Assembly: GCA_958298945.1 (NCBI GenBank)
Contig: OY282610.1
Coordinates: 33,487,667 to 33,551,666 of the forward strand
Length of the DNA stretch: 64,000 nt
Origin: Atherix ibis
Taxonomy: Eukaryota > Arthropoda > Insecta > Diptera > Athericidae
Direction of reading: 5' to 3'
A program made the translations under genes and the position numbers. Of this stretch, positions 36,485-48,699 are shown piece after piece (positions within the stretch are counted from its first letter, which is position 1; each line of letters starts with the position of its first letter). The notes under the pieces were generated by a model. That model was not told the DNA's origin, made no database searches, and saw only the letters and a program-made list of their open reading frames with translations.

Positions 36485-36690
36485 TGGTCGAAAGAGAAGG
36501 TTTATGGAAATAGTCCACGTACAATTCAAGTGCTCGAAACCAATATCGATCGCGTCATCCATAAAATAGAGCCACAATTATGCAAAAATGTGATCGAAAA
36601 CTTTGTAAAAAGAATCGTTGTCTGTAAACGTGGTTGTAGTAGACAATTATCCAACATTCTTTTCCATTCATAAATAGTAAAGTCTTTATA
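36485..36690 (+). pseudogene. Family A transposase C-terminus
   Basis: The plus strand reads VYGNSPRTIQVLETNIDRVI and HKIEPQLCKNVIENFVKRIV then VCKRGCSRQLSNILFHS, ending at a stop near 36684. This is the most complete C-terminus of the family in the window, the inverted counterpart of 31615-31860. Confidence 0.85.
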
Positions 36691-37075
36691 ATACAATTCA
36701 ATAGTGAATCACAAATTACAGAAATAAGAGCTGAGTTAATTGGAAAGAAATTTTTGATAAGTGCTTAAAAAATGATATTTAAATTAGAAAATCTGTGGTA
36801 AGAAGATCACTCTAGGTGTAAAAGATGTTCAGCCTTTGCTATATCTTAAAGGTAGAACAGTAACAAGAGAAAAGATATGGTTGAGCTGTAGTAGTTCATA
36901 TAAAAATGACAGAATCTCAAATACAGCTTGTTGAATCAATCAAAACAAAGAAATCATAACAATTGTATTAGTAACACAACATTTTTTCGAAAAATCTTTA
37001 ATAACAAACAAAAAATAATACTAAAAGAAAAGACTGACCTTGATCTAAATAAGTTTTTCATTTGCCAAATTAACT

Positions 37076-37835
37076 AACGATTACACCGGTCGAGAAATGC
37101 TCGAATTTTAGGAAAAATCATCAATATTTTCAGCTCGAGTGTGGTGTTCTTAGCCATGTGCTCGAACATGTCAGACGAGACGAACAAAATTACCGAGACT
37201 TGATCGAATGGTGTAATCGCCACAAATTGGAAAAAAGATCGGTCATATTTTGGCAACAAGCTCGAATATGCAGCTGGAATGGCAATTTTCAACATTATTG
37301 CAATTTTAAAATTGCACATTTTGATTTGTGCTTGTGTAGTAAAAATTGTTTGTTTTGTATTTTAATTTGCCGGTTGTTTGTACCCAAAAAAGAAATGTCG
37401 CAAAATATATTATTAAACGATGGCAGTGACGTTGAATTGTCTAGTGTAGAGAGTGGCGTATCTTTTCTGGCGATTAACAACGAGAGCAGTTTCAAAAAGT
37501 GATCAAAATCATCCTTGCCAAAACTTTTTGTTTTCGTTGCTGCATTCTCTTCAATTATCCTATTTTCAATTTTTTAATATTTTTTTTCCTCTGTAGTTTC
37601 AATTGTACTACAAAACACACAAAAAAAAACAATTAAAAAATTGTTCATAAAACCGAAACAAATGTCAAACGTTAAATGAATGAATAGAAAAACGTACCTC
37701 GAACAAAATTCCGACTAGGCGAACTTTGATCGAGCTCTCGCTCAAAATACATGTTCGAGAGTTCAATGATTTGAGAAAAAAACTGTTCGAGCTGATGCAA
37801 TTGTTCATCAATTGCTCGAATGGTGTGATCCGTTT
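37076..37835. other. Unclassified TCGA-rich block with inverted ends
   Basis: CGATTACACCGGTCGAGAAA (37077) faces CTCGAATGGTGTGATCC (37813-37829) and, closer in, GATCGAATGGTGTAATCG (37202-37219). About ten TCGA-containing motifs cluster at both sides (37080-37270 and 37725-37820) in otherwise AT-rich DNA. Between them, 37395-37502 encodes a short acidic peptide, MSQNILLNDGSDVELSSVES followed by 15 residues. This could be a small DNA transposon with sub-terminal binding sites and the start of a transposase exon; not proven. Confidence 0.4.
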
Positions 37836-37869
37836 TAAAAAAGTTCGTCTTCAATGTTTATTATATGTT

Positions 37870-38585
37870 CACGTACATATAAATAAAACACCATAACAAA
37901 AATCGAATTAGAAAATATTCAACAGCAGAAAATTATTACAGAATAAGAACAAAACGAAACTAAACAGAAATAGTAATAAGACCTGAGAAAATTTTTATTG
38001 CATTTCTAGCAAATACTATAATTGTAAATATTATATTTTCCATATTAATACTTAGACAACATAAAATTGGTCATCATTATCATTACCGCTATTATATGGC
38101 ATTTATACAAACTTTCTTATGACATTTTCTTAATTCAAACTTAAACGTTTTCTTACAGTTTCATTACCTGAAAATATGCTTATGATTGTACATTTGAATA
38201 TTGATAACAATGTCCTACTTACCCAGGGAAATTCTCCAACAACAACAAACATACACACAAAAGTAATAATATTTTATTTCTAAAAAATATACACACAAAA
38301 GTAATAACATGCACATTTCTAAATATTTAAAGATGGTAAGCTGAACAAAGTTCATTTGTAGAAAAACTCTTAATGCCTTCATAATATAAATAAAGGAATT
38401 TTGGTATAAAAAAAAACCTACCTCGTCTACTAACTAAATGACTACATCCTCAATGTCCGATTAGAGAGAACTTTTTAACAAAACTTCACAAGAAAAAATG
38501 TTTTTTCCAATTTTTCACTATTCAAATTAAACATAAAAATAAAATTTTTTAAAAACTTTTTTATGAAAGATGCAGGATTATTGAA
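37870..38585. other. AT-rich sequence, no gene recognised
   Basis: A near-identical 21-base repeat, ACACACAAAAGTAATAA, occurs at about 38251 and 38290. Otherwise nothing recognisable. Confidence 0.5.
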
Positions 38586-38589
38586 AATT

Positions 38590-39165
38590 TATCTTTAATT
38601 TGTTTTTCTTCTTTTTTTGTTGTTGAATAAAACACCGTATTATTCATTTTGTGACAGCTATCAAACGTCAAATTATGCGTCAAATTTATAAAAACATTTT
38701 ACAAATATTATAATTTTGCCATGTTCGGCATACAATTTACTGTCTATAAGAAAAAAAATTTCGTTTCTGAAAATTTACAATTCACTGTGAAAAAGCCTGT
38801 GTATATGCAAAAAGGTACCGTCAATGGTGCGTTATGGTATGAAGGAATCATTTCTTTGAAAATGAAGCAGGACAGACAGTTACGGTCGATTTTGAACGTC
38901 TTGGCGTTATGGCAACCGAATTTTTTCAGGCCACAAGTCACACAATAAGATAAATTTTGTCGTAATTGAGCACAAAACGCCTAATTTCAAGGCACCGTCA
39001 GAAGTTCTCTTGTACGGCTACACAAAAATCAATTATTATGCAACCAATCCTCAAACTTTGCATGAATTTAAAAACTAACAACCGTCAAGTAATGGCCGAA
39101 AAATTACACGCCAAAATTTTCTTAAAAGTTTCGAGTCCTGCCAACATTTTAAAAATATAATGAAA
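38590..39165 (+). pseudogene. Family A transposase relic
   Basis: The plus strand joins across frameshifts: ENLQFTVKKPVYMQKGTVNG and ALWYEGII, FFENEAGQTVTVDFERLGV, ATSHTIR, then a C-terminus YGYTKINYYATNPQTLHEF (39015-39070). Its first 260 bp are an inverted copy of 49430-49680, including TGACAGCTATCAAACGTCAA. Confidence 0.8.
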
Positions 39166-39309
39166 AAAAATTTTAATCAAGATCTGACTATTAAGTATGA
39201 TTTATTTAATTTTATTTTCTGAAGCATAAGTTGGTATTTTATGTTATGGTCCAAATTATTTGTTATAAATCAATTTTTATAAGGATAAAAAGCTTTTCGA
39301 TATTTTAGG

Positions 39310-41375
39310 ACCCTATTGCAAATTTGAGTTATTTAAGAGTCCAGACTTCGCGATTTGTATGGAACAGATCATTCAGGTCCAATAAATAAACTCAATTTTG
39401 GTAGTGCCATATTTAAATTTTTTTTAAATTCTCATTGCGAATGTTGGGTGACTCTGGAATTATCTGATAGTCCAGCATAGAATAATGTTGATCAAGTTAA
39501 TTGATTTAAAGTTTGGTAAAAATTATTGGTTTCATTGACATTGTGTAGTAACAAAAACAATAATAATTTTATGTTCTGATTTTTCAATAAGCTTTGGAAC
39601 AAAATAGGAGTTGGTAAAAATTAAGGTTCTAAAGTCCTTAATAAAAAATATTCTTAATATTAACTGAATGATGGCATTTTTTCTTCAAAAAAATTGTCAC
39701 TTTTCTAGTAAAATACGAAATTACTTAGTAAAGTTAGCTGGAAAATAGTTAGCTATAAAAGACTATCTTCTCCTTATTCGATTCAGATTATTTTCTAGCT
39801 TTCCTAACTAAAAATAATTTCAACTGAGAATTTTTCCTAAACAAAAAAAATTCCTATTTTCAAAAAGACAAAAAATTGAGAAAAAAACACTGTAACTGTG
39901 TGCCCAATATTTAAATACTTCATCCCTTCCAATATATCCAGGAATCGAGTGCTTCCATATTAGTCAAAACTCTATTTCCCAATAATATTGAAAAAGGAGT
40001 ATAAATAAAAATTTTTTTCAAAAAATACTCTTGCCCAAAAGCATATGAAAGTGTCTCATAAATTTTGCATCTAATAAAATGTAATAATACCATTTTTAGC
40101 AAATAATATGGAAAAATTGTACACAAAATAAACTAAGTGCATTGAAATTAAATATTTCTGATTAAAAAGGACTTGTTCAGTACTAATTTAAATAAAAAAA
40201 AAGAATTTAATAAATAGTAAAATTTTAATAAATTTTAATTTTGATTTTTGGCGGTTTATGCAACAAATTGTGATAACGTAGAAAATACTCAAAGTTTAGG
40301 GCATTTAAAATCCGCCTAGTAACGGATGAATTACAATTCGAAAAATTAAAAAAAAAGTCATCAAAAAATGGATCGAGTCCTGCCAAAAGTCTCGTGGCGA
40401 CCATTTCAGGCAAGGACCAAGAAATATTTTAAGTATGCTTTAGTTGACTTCACTATCAGAAGCATAAATTGGATAGCCCTTTATAAATATTCCGTACAAA
40501 ATTTGCTAAAATTGCTACAATTTACTTTGTTTTTATTATTTTTTTAACCGGTACTATTATTTTTCAGTTATAGGCTCAAAAAATTCTGTCCTTTCACAGT
40601 AAAACTTGTAAAAAAATTTATCCTAGTTTTTTTTTGCTAAAAGCTTTAAAAAATAACCAAATTCAGTGTCTTTTGCTAAAAGTTTTTTAAAAAAAAACCA
40701 AATTTTTCTCTTTACTAATAATTTTTTCCTTTTATTTTATCCCTTATTGAGTAACTTGGAGGGAATTTGTTTTAATGTAACTTATTATGTAAAATTACTA
40801 ATATTAAAAGAATTTAAAATTGTTTTGCATTTCATAAAATATTTTCAAGTTGTTTGTTGAAATTTTCTGTGTTTCTTCGAACAGCTGCCATTGTTTATTC
40901 TTAAAAGTTTGCTCACGTTAATTATTTCTACCTGTTATCGCGCAAATCCCCACCTTAGCAGCTACAAAACAAAATGTTTTCTTATCAAGAATACGATATA
41001 TTTAATTACAATATATAATATTTAAAAATACTTATTATCGATAGTATATTACTTGGAAAAAATATTATGTAAAAAATACCAAGAGAAGTTGGTGTTGACG
41101 AATTAATTATTGTTAATTTCAATAAATATTATTTTCGAGATTTGATGATGTCATTGACTCGAGGATCGTGCGATTTGACGCTGTTGTACTTTTTTGTCAG
41201 GTTATGCAAAAAATGGTGTTAACGCAAATAATTCTCAAGTTTAAAAATATATTAAGTAATGGCCGAATTACAACTCACAAGTACGAAAATGTCAATTCAA
41301 TTCCTTCAAAAGGATTGAGTCTAATTGGCGGGCACTTGGATGTTGTTATATTTGGCAAGGCCCAAGCAATATAAA
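39310..41375 (+). repeat. 1.8-kb composite repeat, copy 2, with extra left flank
   Basis: 39480-41375 pairs with 28000-29810, and 39340-40145 with 2560-3300 inverted. Family A C-terminal fragments lie at 40245-40440 (SSKNGSSPAKSLVATISGK..) and 41155-41375 (GYAKNGVNANN..), in the same relative positions as in copy 1. Confidence 0.85.
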
Positions 41376-41399
41376 GAAAGAAGAAAACTTAACTTTCCC

Positions 41400-42435
41400 A
41401 GTGACAAATTCTGTAAATCTTTAGATACACAAATCAACTAAAAATTAAAGTTAAATTATTTATTTTGTCCAACTTTTTGCTAGATTATTTATATATTAAT
41501 TAAATATCGGATTTTGATTAAAAACAGACTATAGCTCTTCAATGAAAAATTAATTTTTGGAAATACTAATGCCACTTTATTTTTCTACTAATGACGCAGA
41601 CAAGAATTTCAAGTGGTTTGTTCTAAGATCAATTCAAAAATCTTGTAGGTCTTAAGATTATTAACGAAAAGCTTAAAGCAAATATTTTAATTCGAAGCTT
41701 GTAAAACAATTGGAAATATTTTTAAATATTCTAGAAAAAATAAAAGTCAATCGGAGATAAAATAATTATTTTGTATATTTTTAAATTCTCATACTATGTT
41801 CATTAATTTACTGCTAACTATTTTTGGAAGTTTGTATATTAAATGAACACTTAAAATTCATTTGAATATAAAAATACACCCACATTCGAGAGCGAAAATA
41901 GCTTTCTATAAAAAGTTCTTGAAAGTTCGCAAATGATTACTAAGTGAAATGTTATATAATGAAAAAAAAATAAGAACACTAAATGTCTTAGACGAACAAA
42001 ATATAAAATATAATTTTTATAGAAGAATATCTTGACAATTTAAGATATTCCAAGTAAAAGTGTTGTTGCCCACACAATAAAAGTGTAAATATTAGTACAA
42101 CTTTTGCACAATTTCTACCAAGTTTTTATGTGTTCAAGAATAACAAAAACTATTTTTTTAAAAGAGAGATTTTCAATAAGAAAAGTATCTTTTTTTTCTC
42201 AAAATATTTATTAAAGTGTCTTTTAAGAATAGATTTTGTAAGAAAAAATTGTATCTGCTTGACCGGTCTGTTCATTCACTCACTTTTGGGGATGGGCGAA
42301 GTCATTATAATCGATAATAAATCATTTTACAATTATATTATAGGAAATACATTATTGACGTAGTAGAAGAAATTTCTTATTTTAGGAAGTGATAAGAAAG
42401 TGACATGTTGAGTTGAGTTCTAGGTCATGCTTATA
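41400..42435. other. AT-rich sequence, no gene recognised
   Basis: A 77-codon open frame at 42130-42363 is phenylalanine/lysine-rich and looks like chance. Confidence 0.5.
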
Positions 42436-42439
42436 CAAT

Positions 42440-43170
42440 ATTATTGGCAATGAGTGAGCCTGGTTGAGGAGTCGCTCCAACGTTCTATGTTGACGGTAAT
42501 AACAAATAAGCCGCATCTACTGACCAAATGGCATTTAACATCTTTAGACATGCAGAATGGTTAAAATTTTAGTCAGCAGCAAAATTAAGGTAAGACGAAA
42601 TGAGGGAATTAGAGTAACTAACGCTTCTTTAAACGGAACCTAACTCTTTTTCCTCACTAAACACGTATGTGTCAGTGTACCAATAGCAGGAAAAAAGTTA
42701 GTCGACGCAGCTGTAAACCGTTCCATTAGACTAGCCAGTGAAGCACATCGGACATCTCCGGTAATACTGATAGAAACTCATCGAAAACCTATTTTTTCTA
42801 TCTTCAAAAAGGTCGCCTAAATTTAATTTACAAAAACCTATGCCTTCCAAATTACCCCTCCCCCCCTACACATTATTCAAAAACATTATCATCTCCCCCA
42901 GTCACCATCGCTAACCTTATTAATATCCCACCTTGAAAGTAATTCATCTATCCTCCCCTTCGTTTTCAAAACTTTCCTTCCACACCCAGATTGGAAACCG
43001 TGGTTGGGAGCAAAGTTGAAAGTGTCTGCTTCTCTTTACAGATTTAAGAAAGCTAGTACTGATCCGTCCCCTAATAGGAAATTTTTCCTTAAATAATTGG
43101 ACCGATTATAAGATCAACGTCTGTTGTTCACGGATGCCGCCGCTGACAACGATACTGCATCTTTTTTCAA
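42440..43170 (+). pseudogene. RNase H-bearing LINE fragment
   Basis: 42560-43165 is collinear with 59696-60285 of the intronic copy (GGTTAAAATTTTAGTCAGCA, AAACCGTTCCATTAGACTAG, CCACACCCAGATTGGAAACC). The first 110 bases resemble the RNase H end in a rearranged position. Many frameshifts. Confidence 0.75.
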
Positions 43171-43242
43171 AAAAAATATTCTTACAATAACTCAAAAATT
43201 ACAAGAACAAAGAAGCGGCCATTTTTTTTGAATTTTAAAATT

Positions 43243-43440
43243 TCAAAAAAAAACTCGAAGCCATAGTCTCCGTAGGCGTCGATGAGTGCTTTTGAGGAAA
43301 GTAACAGATAATACCTGATATACAATGGCATTATTTTGGGAATTGAGATGACTATGGAATATTTTTATAGCGGCAAACACACAAAGTTCAAGTCCGTAAG
43401 TCCAAAAGGGGCTCAGTAAAGTGTAATCCATTTTGTGCTT
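43243..43440 (-). pseudogene. Jockey-like RT C-terminal fragment
   Basis: The minus strand reads DYTLLSPFWTYGLELCVFAA then IKIFHSHLNSQNN, equivalent to the LLKPIWTYGIELWG.AS.S.I...Q box of Jockey. Followed by a 152-bp direct repeat. Confidence 0.7.
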
Positions 43441-43644
43441 GGGAAAAACAAATTCCTGTCATTTGAAAGGTGTCCAGTATTTATTTCATGCAAGGTAGTG
43501 TTTATTTAGCTTAAAATTAGTATTTTGTAAACCGTAAGTTCAAGTCCGTAAGTCCAAATGGGTCTTCGTAAAGTGTAATTCATTTCGTGCTTGGGAAAAA
43601 CAAATTTATGTCATGCAAGGTAGTATTTAATTAGCTTAAAATTA
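43386..43644. repeat. Direct repeat of about 152-bp period over the Jockey fragment
   Basis: 43386-43519 and 43538-43644 share GTTCAAGTCCGTAAGTCCAA, GTGCTTGGGAAAAACAAATT and ATGCAAGGTAGT. The second lacks about 26 bases. A local tandem duplication. Confidence 0.85.
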
Positions 43645-43689
43645 AGCATTTTAGCCAATCCTGGAATAACGCCAATTGGATGGCTTGCT

Positions 43690-44215
43690 GACACAACTGG
43701 CGTAGGGATGCTGATATTTTGAACAAATCTTCTTCAACATTGAGGCTAGTTTCTCGCTTGACGAATAAGCCAGTAAGCTAAATTGCCCAATATGATGCTC
43801 TGAAAACTTACAAGTGATTGTGGAGAAGCCATTGTATAATATTTTCAAAATTGACTGTCTGGTGTGCATTTTTGTCTGAACTTGTCATTGCCCCGAATTT
43901 CTTTGAACTGACAATTCTTAACGCTAGGCACGTGTGATAACCGATTTTTTTTGGCTCTCAAGAAGATTTCACACCCCACACAATACGACAAATTTTAGCT
44001 TTATTGCCCGAAAATTTCCCAGGACACATAATTGTATGCCCAGCTGAGTCTGTATAAAAATTATTTCCACACAGAGAATCCTCAAATTCTACAGCATTTG
44101 AAAACCCAACATCTGCCAAGTAATGACCGGATTACAGCCCGAAATATACGAAAAAGTAATTAAAAATTGCCTCAAAAAAGGATCGAGTCACCTGTATTAC
44201 GTTACGTCCCGTTAA
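43690..44215 (+). pseudogene. Family A transposase relic
   Basis: Plus strand: FEQIFFNIEASFSLDE (SDEAHF block, D lost), CSENLQVIVEKPLYNIF, TVWCAFLSELVIAPNFFE, then HTENPQILQHLK near 44070-44110 and a C-terminal VIKNCLKK. The second-aspartate block is missing. Confidence 0.75.
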
Positions 44216-45814
44216 GTTATTGTATATGCAATAAAAATTCTGTAAACATTTTATGGCTCTATTAAATATTTTGGTTTTTTTTTTTGTTAAGTGTGGGAGA
44301 ACTAAAAAACAATTTTAATACAGAATTTTTATATGACTCTTAGTGTTAAAAAAAAATGTTATAAAATTATAAATATTTTTTATAAAAAGTGGCAGTAAAA
44401 TTTTTATAATAAAAAATCATAAAATCAACACGTTCTGGAATAAAAATCTTTATCGAAAAAAAAAACAGAAAGAAAAGAAATTAAAGAAAAATCTAAGATA
44501 ACATTAATGAAGTGTAAATTATTGCATTTCATAAAAATTAAGATAAAAGAACATATTTTCTTACACTTGCTTACTTTCGTATACAGTAGAAGTAGAGGTA
44601 ATTGATTACAATCCAAAGTCTCAGTTCGCAATAATCCGCAGAAGAGCGAATTCATAATCCATATTGAAGCTTAAATATAGTAATTTATGAGGAAAAATTC
44701 TTTTTGAAAAATTATTGCGATTTTTTATGTTTTATTTTCTACTTCATACGGATTTGCTTGAAAAATTTCTCTTTGGATTTACAATACCAGAGCTAAGGTC
44801 CCTAAAACGCAGCAGGTAAAGCACACTACCTTACAAAGTTAATCTGCTCCATTTGTTTTTCTTATATCTTTCTATAACATATTCAATAAATTCTATTTTT
44901 TCCCATTAGTTATAGTTAAAGATAGATATAAGATTTCTTTCTTTTTTTCTTTTTTTTGTTTGTTTATAAAAGCAATAAATTTTTTTTTATAAATAAAATA
45001 TTGATCCAGGTCAAGTATCGGTACTAAAACAATTGCCTTTTAAAAAAATAAAAAAAAAATAGAGAACGCCTATTTAATACAAAAAAAAAATTGTATTTCT
45101 TAAAGGAGAAATTAAGCAATTATAGACAATTTTACTCAACTCAAGTTGGTACGATTGATTGTCTTCAAAAATTACAAGCATCAGCAATTTAGACGATCAT
45201 TTTCTAATCTATTTTTTCAAGGGGGTAGCAATTTACTAACTATTAAATTGTCTGAGAAATTGGAGTGGGTGGCATCGGTACAAATATAAGCAATTGTACT
45301 AGATTCAGCCAAAGCAGCAACAACATACCAGAATTATTTTGGAACGACAACAATGTCAGCAACGTTTTAGTACGAGCAGCAGCAAGCAGTTGAGCACGCA
45401 CGTACGAATGCAACTACAATGTCTGTGAATGTATGGCAGGTATACAGGTAAGGTGGACAGGTATTTTTCTTAGATGAAGAATAAACGTACAAGAGAGAGA
45501 ACAGGTAAAATTGTAATAACGATTAAAGGAAAAATATTATTATACGGATAATGAAAATCGACCGACCACCTAAGCAGAAGGATAGTAAAAACGCAACAGA
45601 AATAAGAAACGCATGCGACTGAAAATGATAGAAAAGTATCAGAGAAAATTCCAAAAGAACAATATGGCAGGATTTTTTTTTTCAATTCAAGAATTTTTTC
45701 CTATTCTTTTTATTTCTTAGGATTTTTTTTCTCGATTTGCTACAAGCTGTGTGTTAAACCAAATTTTATACAACTGTGACTAAACACACCTGTCTGTACA
45801 TTTGCTTCTTTGTG

Positions 45815-45877
45815 TTAGAGAAATTTTGTACATATTCACATGATAGTGCATGTGAATATATACCAAAATTTCTCTAA
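45815..45877. repeat. 63-base hairpin
   Basis: Arms 45815-45842 and 45849-45877 pair with one mismatch and one extra base around a 6-base loop (ATAGTG). Not related to the transposon families. It could be a precursor-like hairpin RNA or a tiny foldback. Confidence 0.9.
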
Positions 45878-45998
45878 TATTGCAGTACATAGTCAGTATG
45901 AGTAAAAGAATGTACTCGTATTACAACACGGATTGAACTATAAAGAAAATTAATTTCAAAAGACACAGGTTGCAGCAAATGGACACAGGTTGTCTACC

Positions 45999-46032
45999 TC
46001 TAACCAACTACTTATAATGTTAGTTGGTTAGA
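45999..46032. repeat. 12-bp perfect hairpin
   Basis: TCTAACCAACTA and its exact complement flank a 10-base loop. Confidence 0.9.
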
Positions 46033-47019
46033 CTGTCGTACTATGGTTATTGTGATAAGATTTTGACTGTTAAGGACTAAGTGAAATAGAAATGCATAAG
46101 AAATACTTTGTATACAACATAAAAATACTCGTATTTCAAGGAATCCTATCGGCCAGGTATAAACGAGCATGTACATACATTTGTTTTCAGCTGTGCGCTC
46201 GCATTTACCTGTTCAATATTCTTGTAAAAAGTATGTCCTCCTATATATGAAAGTATATTACCTAGAGTACATGAATGCACTTCTTCCATACTAATATACC
46301 AACAATCCGACTCACACTATTTATAATAAGAGCTTTATTGAAATGGTAAAACTGAGACTTCCTCGAAATTCTTGACGTCTTTGGTTTGTTTCTTTATTTT
46401 TATTAAAATATAATGGCTACAGGGTAAAATTTGGTACCGAACACAAAATACGAACACACCTTCTCCAACCTCCTTTTTAATACAAAAAAGTTTCCTTTTG
46501 ATTATAAATCAGTACACTATATATGTATATGAGTACATAGAAAATATTGCTTTGACGAAAATAAAAAACATTGAAAAAATCCTGCAAAAAAAAGTTTTTT
46601 ATTAAAAAAATATTTTTTTAATCCTATGTAAATGAGCATGTACAATAATTATTATTCTGTAAAATAAAAAAAAACTTTTACTATCAAAAAGTAAAAAATG
46701 TATTGCTAAGAAATGTTTTGTTTCTTCTTCTTCTAATTTTTTTCTTCAAAGATTTCTAAGGAGAAGAAGAAGAATATCATATAGGATTAGTTTGATATCC
46801 TTTAATAAATTAATAAAATAATTTTGATTTTTCTTTTTTAAGAAAATATTCAAAAAGAAAAATTGCCACATTTTGTATTTTTAAATTTGTTTTTTTTTTT
46901 TTTAAGGGGTTGTCAAAATAAATAAAACAAATTTTTAAATGGAGACTTTTCTAAAAATAAAATAAAAATTATTAAAATTAACATTACGAAATCTCAAAAA
47001 TAATATTTTACTATTTATT

Positions 47020-47310
47020 AAAATCTTTTTTTTTTTAAATTATAATTTGTGCAGGACATAGTCAGGATATAAAGTCCTTTTTAAGCAGAAATATTTAATT
47101 TCAATGCACTTAGTTTATTTTTGTGTACAATTTTTCCATATTATTTGCTAAAAATGGTATTATTACATTTTGTTAGATGAGACTTTTGGCAGGACTCGAT
47201 CTTTTTTTGATGACTTTTTTTTTGTATAATTCGTGTTGTAATTTTGCCCTTACTAGACGGATTTTGATTTTTTAATTGCCTCTTAACTTTGAGAATTTTC
47301 TACGTTAAAA
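47020..47310 (-). pseudogene. Family A C-terminal fragment with non-coding tail
   Basis: 47180-47305 in minus orientation matches 40270-40400 (GACTTTTGGCAGGACTCGAT, then the AATTACAA..CG block). 47040-47180 matches the non-coding part seen at 2570-2700 and 40080-40150. Confidence 0.65.
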
Positions 47311-47376
47311 GCCTTTTAAGGATATTTTTCCGTTTTAACCAAATTTTTTTAATAAAAAAATATCCTTAAAAGGCTT
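47309..47376. repeat. Palindrome with 21-bp perfect arms
   Basis: AAGCCTTTTAAGGATATTTTT (47309-47329) and its complement (47356-47376) around 26 bases. It marks the junction between the family A fragment and the segment shared with 1.4 kb. Confidence 0.9.
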
Positions 47377-48640
47377 CTTGCGTCAGATTAGACACTGCAG
47401 ACACTTGAATTTTTCACCACGACAAGGCACCACCATGTCACATGGCCATCTCCATTTAATTTTTACCCGAAAAAGATTTTATTGCTATTAAAACCACCAC
47501 CACCACTATCCCCCCCCCCCCGCCCTTTCCTAACCTTCAGAGATTAGACCGTATGAAATTTTTTCGTTTTCCTAGATGACGATATACTTCAAATGACGTC
47601 CATTATATTGGTACTGTCGATTAAAGGACTATACTGCTACCCAAAGGATGTACTTTTAAGGGGATAACATTGATGTTTAAAATAAATTGTTCGTAGACCG
47701 CCACAGGATTGGCAAATAGGACGTGTGTGCTTACTAAAAAGAAAGTTACGGACCAGATGGTAGTATGCCCTATCATGATTTTGAGCAGTTATCGTTCCCA
47801 CAATTTCGGCAAGGATGTCGAATAGACTGGATTGTAGATCAAAAGCTCTCACAATCAGTGCAGTATGAATTTTTGAGGATATTATTTTTGTCATTCTTTT
47901 AGTAGGCGAGGCTGATTAAGGATAGCTGAGAACATCAGTCGCTAGAGAATTTATCCAGTCAACAGATCAACACGTTTTCAGTACCAACAAAATTATAATA
48001 AAACCATTTTTTATTATTAAATAACTATGCTAATGATAAGATAATTTGTTTATCTAGTATAAATATTTGCTGTTGTTGATATTTTATGTATCTATAATGG
48101 TTTTTTTGTTGACGCTATTTTATTTGCTGCAAATTTTTGCATAAGTTATGTTAACTTGTGAAAATGGAAATTTAATTAATTATGTAGGAAATGATATTTA
48201 AATCAAGAAGGTTGAGTCAATTTTTTTTATGATAATTTATTTATATTGAATATACAATAAAAAGGGTAATTAATTTTTAATATGATAATAAAATTGAATA
48301 GTAAAAAAAAGAATCTTTATTTTTTTGTTAGTGCATATCAATGTGAGTGTAGGAAGTATCTAAATTTTATTATAGAAATTAATGTATATGGTTATCCGAT
48401 TTGTGCTTCGAAAAGTCAAAATAAATTTAAGAAAACTTTGAAATGAGATGTTTTTAAAATTAAAATTTTTATATTTCATTAATTTGGCCGCTTTCTGTGA
48501 AAAATATAAAATTATTAAAGGGAATATTAATCTCGAAATTAAAATTTTTATATTTATTAAAAGCTTTATTTTTAATTTAAATTAGTACAGGATATAGTCA
48601 GAGTATAAAGTCCTTTTTAAGCAGAGATATTTAATTCCAA
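47330..48640 (+). repeat. Segment duplicated at 1.4-2.6 kb, copy 2
   Basis: Collinear with 1446-2640 and includes a family B relic (47385-47640: AGATTAGACACTGCAGACAC, CACCATGTCACATGGCCATC). Insertions of 15-60 bp distinguish the two (for example extra bases near 48340-48395). Confidence 0.8.
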
Positions 48641-48699
48641 TAATTTTTACCAAACTTTAAATCAATTATTTTGATGAACATTATTCTATCAAATGGTTC

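Larger units (their letters stand above)
44220..47010. other. No gene recognised; includes a short hairpin
   Basis: 45300-45480 holds CAG/CAA-rich sequence (GCAGCAACAACA, GAGCAGCAGCAAGCAG) without a long frame. Hairpins lie at 45815-45877 and 45999-46032. The rest is AT-rich, with no transposon match; possibly host non-coding DNA. Confidence 0.5.
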
